Positions 37,297 to 47,506 of a DNA stretch of 64,000 bases are shown one piece after another. Position 1 is the first letter of the stretch. Every line of letters begins with the position of its first letter. Both the position numbers and the translations under genes were made by a program. Origin of the DNA: DATADW01 sp963733905 (lineage in GTDB: Bacteria; Actinomycetota; Acidimicrobiia; Spongiisociales; DATADW01); NCBI GenBank assembly GCA_963733905.1, contig CAVTEU010000020.1, positions 1 to 64,000 on the forward strand, in the 5' to 3' direction. The notes beneath the pieces are model-generated. The model made no database searches. It was not told where the DNA came from and saw only the letters and a list, made by a program, of their open reading frames with translations.

Positions 37297-38270
37297 TCAG
37301 ATCGGCCCGGTCGTGTCCCCCTCGACCAACTCGAGCCGCAGCCGGTGACGGGGCACGGCCTCTGATCCGGCGATGAGCGCCAAGAGGTTCGCTACCGCCC
37401 ATCGCCCGCTCTCGAACAACTGCTGGCCGACGGTGGTGAGACCGACGTGACGCGCCAGATCAGATCCGTCGAATCCGACGACCGACAGGTCGCCGGGGAC
37501 GCGAAAGCCGCGTCGGCGTGCCTCGGCGAGCACCGCGACGCCCAGCAAGTCTGAGCCGGCAACGACCGCCGTCGGCGGTGAGGCCGTGTCGAGAATGCCG
37601 CCGGTGTCCGCCGCGTCACCGATCAGGGACACGATGGACGCAGGATCCGGAGACAACCCCGCGGCAGTCATGGCAGAGGTGAATCCCCGCTGCCGCCGGG
37701 AAGTGGCACCGGAAGACTCCGACTCTCCCAGGTAGGCGATGTGGCTGTGCCCGAGACCGAGCAGATGCTCGGTGGCGATCCTTGTTCCCCGTGCCTCCTC
37801 GGCCCACGCCGTTGGCCAGCCCTCCACCTCCCGACCCGACGAACACGCACCGGGCGCCGGCCCGCCGGAGAAATTCGTTCTCGGCCGGTCGAGGGCCGCA
37901 GGTCGATGACCACCGCCCCCTCGGCTCTCCCCCTCTCGGCGACGCGGCGAAACCGGTCACGGCCCTGGTCCTCATCGCCCACCTCGAGTACGACGGGATC
38001 GAGTCCGGTGAGTGAGAGCGCCTCGAGGACTCCGCGCAACCGGGTGCCGACCGCGGGACGGTTGAGATCGGGCAGGACGACGAACACCGAACTGGTCCGA
38101 CCGAGAGACAGATTCCGAGCCAGCGAACTGGGCCGATAACCGAGATCGTCGATCGCAGTCAGGACCACCTGCCGGGTCGTCTCGCTGACCGCGGGCGATT
38201 CGTTGAGCACCCGCGACACAGTCCCCACACCGACCCCGGCGCGTGCCGCTACATCGAGGATGGTGGCCAC
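37297..38270 (-). CDS. LacI-family transcriptional regulator
   Basis: About 324 residues with frameshifts near 37860 and 37800. N-terminal helix-turn-helix MATILDVAARAGVGVGTVSR with hinge VLNESPAVSETTRQVVLTAI and GYRPSSLARNLSLGRTSSV. The sugar-binding-like sensor domain follows, with HLLGLGHSHIAYLGESESSG, VAGSDLLGVAVLAEARRRGF and VPGDLSVVGFDGSDLARHVG. It closes the catabolic island and probably represses the transport/catabolic genes and itself. A palindrome typical for LacI regulators lies 20 bases upstream of its start. The inducer is unknown. Confidence 0.9.
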
Positions 38271-38289
38271 AAGCCCCCCATTGGTGCGA

Positions 38290-38303
38290 TGGAACCGCTT
38301 CCA
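38290..38303. promoter_or_regulatory. Probable LacI-family operator
   Basis: TGGAACCGCTTCCA matches the LacI/CcpA-type operator pattern TGNAANCGNTTNCA at every fixed position, with the central CG. It lies 20 bases upstream of the regulator start and 81 bases upstream of glyS, the place expected for autoregulation. Confidence 0.7.
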
Positions 38304-38383
38304 CGGTAGGCACGACGGGGTTGGGTGTCAACGGAATCACAGCCTGAGAGCACGTTGCCCGCTGTACGATCGCCCTCCGATCC

Positions 38384-39691
38384 ATGACAGTCACCCTCGA
38401 CACCATCACCAACCTGGCCAAGCGGCGCGGCTTCGTCTTCCAAGCATCGGAGATATACGGCGGGCTCCGCTCGGCATACGACTACGGACCAATCGGCGTC
38501 GAGTTGCTGAGGAACGTGAAGGGTGAGTGGTGGCGCTCGATGGTCCAACTCCGTGCCGACGTCGTGGGGATCGACTCGGCCATCCTCCAGTCCCCAGAGG
38601 TGTGGGCGGCGTCGGGTCACCTCGCCTCGTTCACCGACCCTTTGGTGGAGTGCTCCAACTGCCACACCAGGTGGAGGCTCGACAAGCTGGATGACCCCGA
38701 TCTGTGTCCGAATTGCGGGCAAAGAGGCACGTTCGGCGAGGCGCGCCAGTTCAATCTCATGTTCAAGACGTTCATGGGACCGGTCGAGGACGAAGCCGCG
38801 GTCGTCTATCTACGGCCGGAGACCGCCCAGGGGATCTTCATCAACTACGAGAACGTGCGCCGCGCCTCGCGGCTCAAGCTCCCCTTCGGGATAGCCCAGT
38901 TGGGCAAATCGTTCCGCAACGAGATCACTCCGGGCCAGTTCGTCTTCCGGACCCGCGAGTTCGAGCAGATGGAGATGGAGTTCTTCTGCCGCCCAGCGGA
39001 GTCGCCGGCATGGTTCGAGTACTGGGTGGAAGAGCGCTTCCGCTGGTACACCGGGCTGGGCATGAGCGAGGAACGGCTTCGGGTGAGGCCACACGACCCC
39101 GATGAGCTTTCCCACTACTCGGCTGGGACGTCCGACATCGAATACGCCTTCCCCTGGGGCTGGGACGAACTCGAGGGGGTAGCCAATCGCACCGATTTCG
39201 ACCTGAAGGCGCACACCGAGCGTTCGGGAGTGGACCTGTCCTATTTCGACGAGGCAAGCGGTGAGCGGTTCTTCCCACATGTGGTCGAACCAGCCGCAGG
39301 GGCGACCCGAGCCACGTTCGCCTTCTTGATGGATGCATACCACGAGGAAGAGGTGCGCGGCGAGCGCCGTGTCGTCCTGCGTCTCGACCCACGGCTCGCC
39401 CCGTACAACGTCGCCGTCCTCCCCCTGTCACGCAAACCAGAACTGACCGTTGAAGCCGAGAAGATCGCCGACCTCCTCCGTCCCAAGTTCGTGGTCGAGT
39501 ACGACGACACCCAATCGATCGGGCGCCGTTATCGCCGCCAGGACGAGATAGGAACTCCCCTCTGCGTCACTTTCGACTTCGATTCTCTCGACGATCGCGC
39601 CGTCACCGTGCGCGACCGTGACACGATGGAGCAGGTCCGAGTCTCGATTGACCGTCTGAGCGAGCACCTGGAGACTTCGCTGGGCAGATAG
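38384..39691 (+). CDS. glyS: Glycyl-tRNA synthetase, dimeric type
   Basis: 435 residues, uninterrupted. The alpha2 (archaeal/Gram-positive/eukaryal-like) type. Motif 1 region VFQASEIYGGLRSAYDYGPI and GVELLRNVKGEWWRSMV, then the zinc-binding CSNCHTRWRLDKL and CPNCGQRGTFGEARQFNLMF. Motif 2 is YLRPETAQGIFINYENVRRA with GKSFRNEITPGQFVFRTREF. FFCRPAESPAWFEYWVEERF and the TSDIEYAFPWGWDELEGVAN discriminator follow. The anticodon-binding domain ends the protein. It is divergent from the LacI-family regulator. No T-box leader is seen in the 113-base gap. Confidence 0.96.
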   Translation: MTVTLDTITNLAKRRGFVFQASEIYGGLRSAYDYGPIGVELLRNVKGEWWRSMVQLRADVVGIDSAILQSPEVWAASGHLASFTDPLVECSNCHTRWRLDKLDDPDLCPNCGQRGTFGEARQFNLMFKTFMGPVEDEAAVVYLRPETAQGIFINYENVRRASRLKLPFGIAQLGKSFRNEITPGQFVFRTREFEQMEMEFFCRPAESPAWFEYWVEERFRWYTGLGMSEERLRVRPHDPDELSHYSAGTSDIEYAFPWGWDELEGVANRTDFDLKAHTERSGVDLSYFDEASGERFFPHVVEPAAGATRATFAFLMDAYHEEEVRGERRVVLRLDPRLAPYNVAVLPLSRKPELTVEAEKIADLLRPKFVVEYDDTQSIGRRYRRQDEIGTPLCVTFDFDSLDDRAVTVRDRDTMEQVRVSIDRLSEHLETSLGR

Positions 39692-40535
39692 GACGGCGGA
39701 CGGCGGACGGACGGCAGACGGCAGACGGCACGGCGGACGCAGGGATCCGCAATCCTCTCCCCGGCCGGGTGAAGGACCGTCTGCGGTACTCCGTCCTCGA
39801 GCTGCTGAGTACTAAGTACTCTAGATCCCCGAGTATCGATGGTGGGACGGCGCTGGCGGCTGCGGCCAGGCGTCGGGGGTCGGAGCGACCCCTGTTGCCC
39901 AAGGCAAGGACTCCCCAAGCCCCGGAACCGAGCCAGCGCAGCACCAGAGGTCCGTGTCGGACCTCCAGGCCCGGATCCACCGGTTGGCCCAGGGCGAGTT
40001 GGACCACCGCCGTCTCCAGTCGTCCAGGGTCGGGCTCGATTCCTTCCGACCTGGCACGCAACGCCAGATAGGAGGCGAGGGCGCTCAACTCGTTGGTGCC
40101 ACGCGCCATCGCCGACCAGAGCGCGGGAACCACTGACGCCAGGAGCCACATCGGTGTGCGATGGGTGAGAAAGCGGAGAGCACCGAATTTCGACGCGGCG
40201 CGGGCCGCCATGGCGACAACGGGTCCTGCCAGCGATGCTCCGGTGGGCCGGGTCACGAGTGCCCGGGCGAGCTCGGTGGTGTCCTCGATCGAGCGGGGCT
40301 GGGCCAGCGCGGAACGGATGACCCTGCCGGTGAGGGTGGTCGCCGCCCCTTCTGCGGAGCGGGACACGGCTCCGGCTGATGCCTGCCCGCCCTTGGCCAG
40401 CGTCGACGTGACCGCCTGGACGACACCGCCGGCGGCGGCGAGGATGCCGCTCCGATCGGAGGCAGAGGCGACATCTTCATCCTGTGGTTCTGGGGGCGTC
40501 GCAGGGACGTCGGAGGTGCTCATCGGCCGGCTCAT
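39603..40535 (-). CDS. Conserved-looking hypothetical protein, C-terminus uncertain
   Basis: About 235 credible residues from ATG 40535 (or 40523). A low-complexity Pro/Glu/Asp N-terminus is followed by GILAAAGGVVQAVTSTLAKG, a helical region rich in Ala, RSIEDTTELARALVTRPTGA, TPMWLLASVVPALWSAMARG (one hydrophobic helix) and a compact C-terminal section (LETAVVQLALGQPVDPGLEV, WGVLALGNRGRSDPRRLAAA). No family recognised. The only in-frame stop, at 39603, lies inside glyS beyond a block of 7-base repeats, so a sequence error near 39830 or 39780 has probably hidden the real stop. It follows uppS on the same strand. Confidence 0.5.
   Translation of the reverse strand: MSRPMSTSDVPATPPEPQDEDVASASDRSGILAAAGGVVQAVTSTLAKGGQASAGAVSRSAEGAATTLTGRVIRSALAQPRSIEDTTELARALVTRPTGASLAGPVVAMAARAASKFGALRFLTHRTPMWLLASVVPALWSAMARGTNELSALASYLALRARSEGIEPDPGRLETAVVQLALGQPVDPGLEVRHGPLVLRWLGSGAWGVLALGNRGRSDPRRLAAAASAVPPSILGDLEYLVLSSSRTEYRRRSFTRPGRGLRIPASAVPSAVCRPSAVRRPICPAKSPGARSDGQSRLGPAPSCHGRAR
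39691..39740. repeat. Heptameric tandem repeat GGACGGC/AGACGGC (about 7 units)
   Basis: Largest block of the family: two GGACGGC, a shortened GGACGG, then ACGGC, two AGACGGC, and two shortened units. The first G is also the last base of the glyS TAG stop. Both variants of the unit occur side by side here, showing they belong to one family. Confidence 0.85.
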
Positions 40536-40609
40536 GTACCCATTCCGTGTGCATTGCACACTCATGCCCGAGAGCGTACAGGCGCCCTGTTGCGGGCATC
40601 TGGCGTGAG

Positions 40610-41362
40610 CTATGTCGCCACTCCTTCGGCTCCGCCGAAGCGACGTTGCCGCTGCTGGTACTCGATAACACAGTCGAGTAGAGCCTTTTGGTCGAAGTCG
40701 GGCCAGAGGATCCCGGGGAAGACCAACTCGGCGTACGCCGCCTGCCACAGCAGGAAGTTGGAGATGCGGTGCTCTCCAGACGACCGCACCACCAAGTCGA
40801 GGTCGGGCATGTCGGGGAGGTACAGGTTGTCGGCGAACACCTCCTCATCGATGTCGGCCGGATCGATCGCCCCGGCGACGGCTGCTGCCGCGATCCGACG
40901 TCCCGCCTCGGTCAGTTCACGCCTACTTCCGTAGTTGAAGGCGAACACGAGGTTGAGCCGGTCGTTCCCCGCCGTCATCGCCTCGGCGTCTGCCATGTGA
41001 AGCCGGTTCCGGTCGGGGATGCGGGGGTCGCCCAGATCGCCGGCGAACCGCATTCGCACGCCATCACGGTGCAGGTCGTCCCGGCGTCGCAACAACAGGT
41101 CCTCGTTGAACCACATGAGGAACTCGACCTCATCGTCCGCCCGGCGCCAGTTCTCGGTGGAGAAGGTAAAGGCGGTCAGCCAGCCGATCCCGATCTGAAG
41201 GGCTCCTTCAACGGTGTCGAACAGTGCTGCCTCACCGGCGAGATGGCCCGCAGTACGGGGCATGCCCCTCGCCTGAGCCCAGCGCCCGTTTCCATCGAGG
41301 ATCAGCCCCACGTGGCGCGGGATCCGTTCCCTATCGAGCGCCGAGAGATCGAGGTCGTTCAT
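40610..41362 (-). CDS. uppS: Isoprenyl transferase (undecaprenyl diphosphate synthase)
   Basis: 250 residues, uninterrupted. Cis-prenyltransferase motifs: RHVGLILDGNGRWAQARGMP (catalytic Asp and the GNGRWA motif), GHLAGEAALFDTVEGALQIG (usual G-H-x2-G), WLTAFTFSTENWRRADDEVE, LVFAFNYGSRRELTEAGRRI, and DLDLVVRSSGEHRISNFLLW with AAYAELVFPGILWPDF. It condenses isopentenyl units to the lipid carrier of peptidoglycan synthesis. It follows recO with a 12-base gap, the standard recO-uppS pair. Confidence 0.95.
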   Translation of the reverse strand: MNDLDLSALDRERIPRHVGLILDGNGRWAQARGMPRTAGHLAGEAALFDTVEGALQIGIGWLTAFTFSTENWRRADDEVEFLMWFNEDLLLRRRDDLHRDGVRMRFAGDLGDPRIPDRNRLHMADAEAMTAGNDRLNLVFAFNYGSRRELTEAGRRIAAAAVAGAIDPADIDEEVFADNLYLPDMPDLDLVVRSSGEHRISNFLLWQAAYAELVFPGILWPDFDQKALLDCVIEYQQRQRRFGGAEGVAT

Positions 41363-41374
41363 CGCGCCGAGCGA

Positions 41375-42088
41375 TCACCATTCAACCGTCGCCGCGGTGA
41401 GGCGGCGGTCGAGATGGTGCTCGACGAATCGTCGGGTGACGCCAAAAGCCTCGCCGGCCAGGGCTTGGTCGTCCGGCGGGAGTTCGCCCAGGTCGGCGGT
41501 GGCGAGGACGGCGAGCCGCTCGGCCACCCCGGGTCGGAGCCGGACCGACCCTTCCGGCCGGCACCGCTGGCACACCGCACCGCCGGCGTCAAAGCTGAAC
41601 CGGAGCGGTCCTGGGCCCCCGCACCCGGCGCACCGATCGAGCGACGGAGCCACCCCGATGGCCGCGGCCAGTTTGAGCAGGTATGCGGTCAGCAGGTCGG
41701 ACGAGCTGCCGGTTGTCTCCAGTGCCCGCAGACCGCGCTGGAGCAGGAGAAACAGCCTGGCGGACGGCTCCTCCTCCTGGGCCACCGCGTCCACGGCCTC
41801 CACCATCGCTCCGGCGGTCACGACGCGGTCGAGATGGCGCCGGAGCACCGGGTACGCCTCGATCACCGACACCTGGGTCACCGTGGCCAGGTTGCGGCCC
41901 TCGTAGAGGACCAGGTCGGCGTGGGTGAACGGCTCCAACCTGCCACCGAACCGGCTCTTGGTCTTCCTGATCCCTTTGGCGACGACCCGCAAGCGCCCGG
42001 TGTTGGGACTGAGCAACACCACCACCCGGTCCGCCTCGCCGAACGGGTAGGCGCGGAGGACGATGCCCTGGTCGTGGCGGAGACCCAT
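41375..42088 (-). CDS. recO: DNA repair protein RecO
   Basis: 237 residues. The N-terminal OB fold (DQGIVLRAYPFGEADRVVVL, SPNTGRLRVVAKGIRKTKSR, FGGRLEPFTHADLVLYEGRN) and a helical C-terminal domain with a zinc-binding Cys set (CAGCGGPGPLRFSFDAGGAV with CQRCRP). RecO anneals SSB-coated DNA and loads RecA with RecR. Part of the run phhB-recO-uppS on the minus strand. In most Actinomycetota recO follows era directly. Here lutABC and phhB intervene. Confidence 0.94.
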   Translation of the reverse strand: MGLRHDQGIVLRAYPFGEADRVVVLLSPNTGRLRVVAKGIRKTKSRFGGRLEPFTHADLVLYEGRNLATVTQVSVIEAYPVLRRHLDRVVTAGAMVEAVDAVAQEEEPSARLFLLLQRGLRALETTGSSSDLLTAYLLKLAAAIGVAPSLDRCAGCGGPGPLRFSFDAGGAVCQRCRPEGSVRLRPGVAERLAVLATADLGELPPDDQALAGEAFGVTRRFVEHHLDRRLTAATVEW

Positions 42089-42121
42089 GGCGGCCGACGT
42101 TAGACCGGGACCAGGGCCGGA

Positions 42122-42400
42122 TCAGATCAAGTCGTCGATGGTGGCGACCATCTCCGCATCGTTCCGGGTCAGCCCTCCCTCGCTGTGGGTCGAGAGGACC
42201 AGCTTCACCTTGTTCCAGCGGATGTCGATGTCGGGATGGTGGTCGGACTTCTCCGCGGCGAGAGCCACCCTCGTCACGAAGCCCATCGCCTCGTTGAAGT
42301 CGGAAAACTCGAATTGGCGGCTGACCTCCTCCCCGGCCACTTCCCAATCGGGGTGGTCATTGGTCAGGGTCTCACGCTCGCTCGACGACAGCAGCGCCAT
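42122..42400 (-). CDS. phhB: Pterin-4a-carbinolamine dehydratase
   Basis: 92 residues, the normal size. ALLSSSERETLTNDHPDWEV, then RQFEFSDFNEAMGFVTRVAL and EKSDHHPDIDIRWNKVKLVL. The HHPDI-x-W-N-x-V motif carries the catalytic histidines. THSEGGLTRNDAEMVATID ends the fold. It dehydrates 4a-hydroxytetrahydrobiopterin formed by aromatic amino acid hydroxylases. No such hydroxylase is nearby, and many bacterial homologues have other or unknown roles. Lies 33 bases upstream of recO. Confidence 0.92.
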   Translation of the reverse strand: MALLSSSERETLTNDHPDWEVAGEEVSRQFEFSDFNEAMGFVTRVALAAEKSDHHPDIDIRWNKVKLVLSTHSEGGLTRNDAEMVATIDDLI

Positions 42401-42486
42401 GATTTCCTCCTCCGGATAGGCGTTCCGCTCAGCATGGTCGGGCCCGTCGGGTTGTGGGGAACCCGCACGTCGTGGGAGCCGTTGTC

Positions 42487-43138
42487 TCAGGCGTCGTCGA
42501 GCACGATGACGTGGATGTGCCTGGGCCCGTGGACCCCGATGGTGAGCCGCTGCTCGATGTCTGCGGTCCGGCTCGGACCGGTGATGACCACGAGGTTGGC
42601 GGTCCCGGTGACGAGCGCCGGGTCTGCGGCGAGGAGATGGGCGAGCGAGCGCACAATCCGGCTCGCCGGGAGGAGGGCGATGTGTACCTCTGGTGCCAGC
42701 GAGGCGAGGCGCGGCCGCCCCGGACCATGCGACAGCACCACCGACCCGGACTCGGCCAGCCCGGCGTCGGCGCCGGTCAGACCCGCCGCCAGACCGAGGT
42801 AACCGCCGAGGTGGGCGGCACGGTCCGCCCGATCAGGCGGGAGCGCAGACGTCAGGATCTCGACACCGCGTTCCTCGAGCAGCGGGCCGAGCCCGGGCAC
42901 CGGGAGGTCGTCCCACGCGATGAGGGCGGTTGCCTCGTGCTCGCCGAGGAGGTCGAGGACCTGACCGGGCGTCTCCTCGACGGTGCAGCGGTGGGCGTGG
43001 CCCCCTATTACCCCGAGGCGGGCGCAGAAGGTTTCCGCCAGATCGACGTCGGGCAACGTGGGTGGTCCGGTGGTGGTCGGCGGCGCGGCGGGAAGTATCC
43101 CGGCGGTCGCGTTGGCCCTCACCGAGGCGAGAAAGCGC

Positions 43139-43149
<11 letters not shown>
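42487..43149 (-). CDS. lutC: Lactate utilisation protein C (LUD domain)
   Basis: About 220 residues. The GTG at 43149 has GGAAGGA about 9 bases upstream and overlaps the lutB stop by 11 bases. LUD domain: GGHAHRCTVEETPGQVLDLL, TALIAWDDLPVPGLGPLLEE, then AGLTGADAGLAESGSVVLSH, the LUD signature (A-E-T/S-G-T/S). ASLAPEVHIALLPASRIVRS and VVITGPSRTADIEQRLTIGV with HGPRHIHVIVLDD follow. Part of the LutABC complex, which oxidises L-lactate to pyruvate. A weak hairpin follows the stop near 42448-42465. Confidence 0.93.
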
Positions 43150-44598
<1,449 letters not shown>

Positions 44599-44602
<4 letters not shown>

Positions 44603-45338
44603 CAACCGCCCGACCTCCCCGCCAGCAACTCGGCGAGATGGCAGACACGTACCGCGCTCCCCCGCTTGCGCAGCCCTCCGCCGATGTGGATCAGGCAGCT
44701 CACATCCCCCCCGGCGACGACTTCCGCCCCCGACGCCTCGATGGCATCCAGCTTCGCCTTGAGGATCGCAGCCGAGACCTCGGGCATCTCCACGGAGAAG
44801 AGGCCCCCAAAGCCACAGCACTCATCGGCATCGGTGATTTCGACCCGCTCCACCCCCGACACCCCGGCCAAGAGATTCAACGGCTGATCGGTGATCCCCA
44901 GCTCGCGCAACCCATGACACGACGGGATGCCACGCCACCCGGACCCAGCCGGCGACTGGATGCCATCGTCATCGGCCGCCGATTCGTCGAGGAACACCGA
45001 GAGCTCGCGCAGCCGGCCAGCCACCCGGCGCAGCCGCATCGGCTTCCTCCGACGCCGGCGAGCAGGGCGGGTGCGTGGTGGACGAGGAAGGCGGTGCACG
45101 ATCCCGACGGCGCAACGATCGGCCCCTCGGTTGCATCGAAGACGGTGACGGTGTGAGCCGCCATCCGGGCGGCTTCGGCCGACAGCCCGGCGTTGAACGC
45201 CGGCTGGCCGCAGCAGGTCTGGGCCTCGGGGAACTCGACCTCCAACCCTCGCCGCTCCAGGACTTCGACCACCGCCTCACCCACTTCGGGGACCAAAGCG
45301 TCGATCAGGCAGGTCACCAAGAGCTGGACGGGCGGCAC
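44599..45338 (-). CDS. lutA: Lactate utilisation protein A (cysteine-rich Fe-S oxidoreductase)
   Basis: About 246 residues with at least one frameshift near 45050. PPVQLLVTCLIDALVPEVGE is the usual start. The first CCG motif is in EFPEAQTCCGQPAFNAGLSA. PSGSCTAFLVHHAPALLAG follows, then PSCHGLRELGITDQPLNLLA and the second CCG motif ADECCGFGGLFSVEMPEVSA. VVAGGDVSCLIHIGGGLRKR ends the family core. The GTG at 45338 is the likely start (GTG 45347 is possible). It lies 31 bases after era. First gene of lutABC, which lets the cell grow on L-lactate. Confidence 0.9.
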
Positions 45339-45369
45339 CGAAAGCACGGTACCCGGTGCGGCGCCCCGT

Positions 45370-46267
45370 CTATTCGAATCCGAGCCGATCGAGAAGTGCG
45401 GGGTGGCGTTGCCAGTCCCGCTCCACCCGGACCCGGAGCGCCAGGTGCACCTGCCTCCCGAAACGTCGCCTCGAGCTCGGCGCGGGCTTCTTCGCCGGCG
45501 GTGCGGAGCATCGAGCCTCCGGCCCCGATCACGATGCCCTTTTGCGAATCGCGCTCCACCACCACATCGGCTTCGATGACGACGAGGCTGTCGGAGCGTC
45601 TCCTCGATGCTCCTGGTGACCACGACCAAGGCGTGGGGCAATTCCTCTCTGAGCCTGTCGAGGAACTTCTCCCTGACGACCTCCGCCACCAGGATGTGCT
45701 CCGCCTGATCGGTCGTCATCTCCCTCGGGAAGAACAACGGGCCCTTCGGGAAGACGGTTGAGCAACTCGGCCCGCACCACGTCCACCCCATCACCACGGA
45801 GCGCGCTCACCGGCACGTATGCGTCGAATTCCCAATCGCCCGCTTCCCCGAGACGCTCGGCGATCTGGGCCGGTCGGGCGATGTCGGTCTTGGTGACCGC
45901 CACCACGGTGGGACGAGAAGCCTCCCCCACCCTTGCCGCAACCAGCCGGTCCCCCGGGTCCGACGGGAGCGGTGGCGTCGACCACCATGAGGACGGCATC
46001 CGCCTCCCCGAGGGCCTTGCCGGCGATGGAGTTGAGGCGCTCCCCGAGGATGGTGCGTGGGCGGTGCAGGCCCGGCGTGTCCACCAGCACCGCCTGGGCA
46101 TCAGGAACCGCGGGCGCCGCCGGTTTGGTGATGATCCCCCGGATGCGCGAGCGCGTCGTCCCGGGTCGCGTCGAGGTGATCGCCACCTTCTCGCCGACCA
46201 GCGAATTGACCAGGGTCGACTTGCCCACATTGGGCCGGCCAACGACGGCGACGAACCCCGATCTCAC
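45370..46267 (-). CDS. era: GTPase Era
   Basis: About 298 residues with four frameshifts (near 45960, 45745, 45600 and 45460). G1 GRPNVGKSTLVNSL, the switch ITSTRPGTTRSRIRGII, G3 VDTPGLHRPRTILG, G4 VAVTKTDIARP, G5 VPVSALRGDGVDVV. The KH domain follows: FPREMTTDQAEHILVAEVVR, ERDSQKGIVIGAGGSMLRTA, EARAELEATF and the end VRVERDWQRHPALLDRLGFE with TAG at 45370-45372. Era helps 16S rRNA maturation and 30S assembly. The start overlaps the corC-like stop (ATGA). Intact motifs show a functional gene, so the frame changes are probably errors. Confidence 0.93.
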
Positions 46268-47472
46268 GAAGCCATGTCAGGCGCGTGACGGCCTCCGCCG
46301 TCGAGCCGCTGCACCCGCACCTGTGCAACCCGTCGTCCCTGGACCCGGAGCGGGGTGAATGTCGCCCCGGCCGAGGTGAGTATCTCGCCCTCTTGGGGCA
46401 CCCTCCCCGCCAGGCCCAGGACCAGGCCGCCGACCGTGTCCCACTCGTCGTCGGGGAAGTCGACGCCGACCAACTCGCTGAGGTCGGCCACCGGCAGCCG
46501 TCCGTCCACTCGCCACCCACCGTCCTCCTCCACCTCGACCAGCGGCACCTCGACGTCGTACTCGTCGACGATCTCGCCAACCAACTCCTCCAAGAGGTCC
46601 TCGAGTGTCACCAGCCCGGCGGTACCGCCGAACTCGTCGACCACGACCGCCATGTGGGACTTGGTCGCCTGCATGTCCTTGAGCAACTCGGCGATTCGCT
46701 TGTTCTCGGGGACGAAATCGGCCGGCCGCATGACGGCGGAGACGGGTGCCGGCGTCTCGCCGCGATCGATCAAGGCCAGCAGGTCCTTGGCGTAGCAGAT
46801 TCCGACCACGTCGTCCGGGTCGTCGCCGATCACGGGAACACGGGAGAAGCCGTGCTCCACCAGTAGATCCATCAGGTCTTCGGTGGTTGCATCGCGGCCG
46901 ATCACGACCATGTCGGCCCGGGGCACCATGACCTCGCGCACCACGGCGTCGCCAAAGGCGATGACCGAGGTGATCAGGTCCAGTTCCTGTTCCACGGTGT
47001 CGGCCTCGTCCTCGACCTCGTTGGCACCGTTCTCGGGGAGCGAAGGCGGCGTGGTGACCGCCGGCCGGCCCATCACCGCGGCCACCCGGAGGACGGGCGC
47101 CAAGCGGTAGGCGAACCAGCCTGGCCACCTTGCTCCGGCCAGCCCGGGCAATACCAGTCCCACGAGCACGACCAGGGCGACCATGGCGAGGAGCCCGAAG
47201 ACGAGGAGCCAGCCGGAGGCGATGCCGGCGAGCGCCACAGCACCGAACCCGGTAGCCAACACCAACAGCACGGTCTGCACGATGTTGACGGCTGATCGAA
47301 CCCGGTCGGCCCGCTCCAGGAGCGCCGCCGCGGTGGCGGCACCGGAAACTCCCTCGGCTGCGGCGTGGAGGGCCTCGGCCCGCGGGAGCCGTGACAGTGC
47401 GGCTGCCCCGGCCCGGACCAGTCCGGCGATCACGAGGATGACCGCTCCGGTTAGGAAGCCAGCGCCGGTCAT
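46264..47472 (-). CDS. CorC/HlyC-type membrane protein (CNNM domain, CBS pair)
   Basis: 402 residues, uninterrupted. N-terminal CNNM-like membrane domain with three or four helices (about residues 1-110). It then has EQELDLITSVIAFGDAVVRE with VMVPRADMVVI, leading into two CBS domains (DLLVEHGFSRVPVIGDDPDD, MQATKSHMAVVVDEFGGTAG). The C-terminal CorC_HlyC transporter-associated domain (GGWRVDGRLPVADLSELVGV ... TVGGLVLGLAGRVPQEGEIL) completes it. Members are linked to magnesium or cobalt efflux. Its place between ybeY and era is standard. Confidence 0.93.
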   Translation of the reverse strand: MTGAGFLTGAVILVIAGLVRAGAAALSRLPRAEALHAAAEGVSGAATAAALLERADRVRSAVNIVQTVLLVLATGFGAVALAGIASGWLLVFGLLAMVALVVLVGLVLPGLAGARWPGWFAYRLAPVLRVAAVMGRPAVTTPPSLPENGANEVEDEADTVEQELDLITSVIAFGDAVVREVMVPRADMVVIGRDATTEDLMDLLVEHGFSRVPVIGDDPDDVVGICYAKDLLALIDRGETPAPVSAVMRPADFVPENKRIAELLKDMQATKSHMAVVVDEFGGTAGLVTLEDLLEELVGEIVDEYDVEVPLVEVEEDGGWRVDGRLPVADLSELVGVDFPDDEWDTVGGLVLGLAGRVPQEGEILTSAGATFTPLRVQGRRVAQVRVQRLDGGGRHAPDMAS

Positions 47473-47506
47473 CGGATGGCCCCTGAGGGCGGCGGTTGGT
47501 GGGGCG

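Noticed and set aside
38271..38383. T-box leader upstream of glyS
   Set aside because: The 113-base gap is too short and lacks the T-box sequence and specifier structure.
41430..41455. Third copy of the TTTTGGCGTCACC palindromic repeat in recO
   Set aside because: Only the left 13 bases match. There is no right arm and the residues (FGVTRRF) suit a normal RecO C-terminus, so this is probably chance.
45370..46267. Programmed ribosomal frameshifting in era, lepA or aceE
   Set aside because: Breaks are many, differ in direction, lack slippery sequences and do not occur in these genes elsewhere. Sequence error is a simpler explanation.
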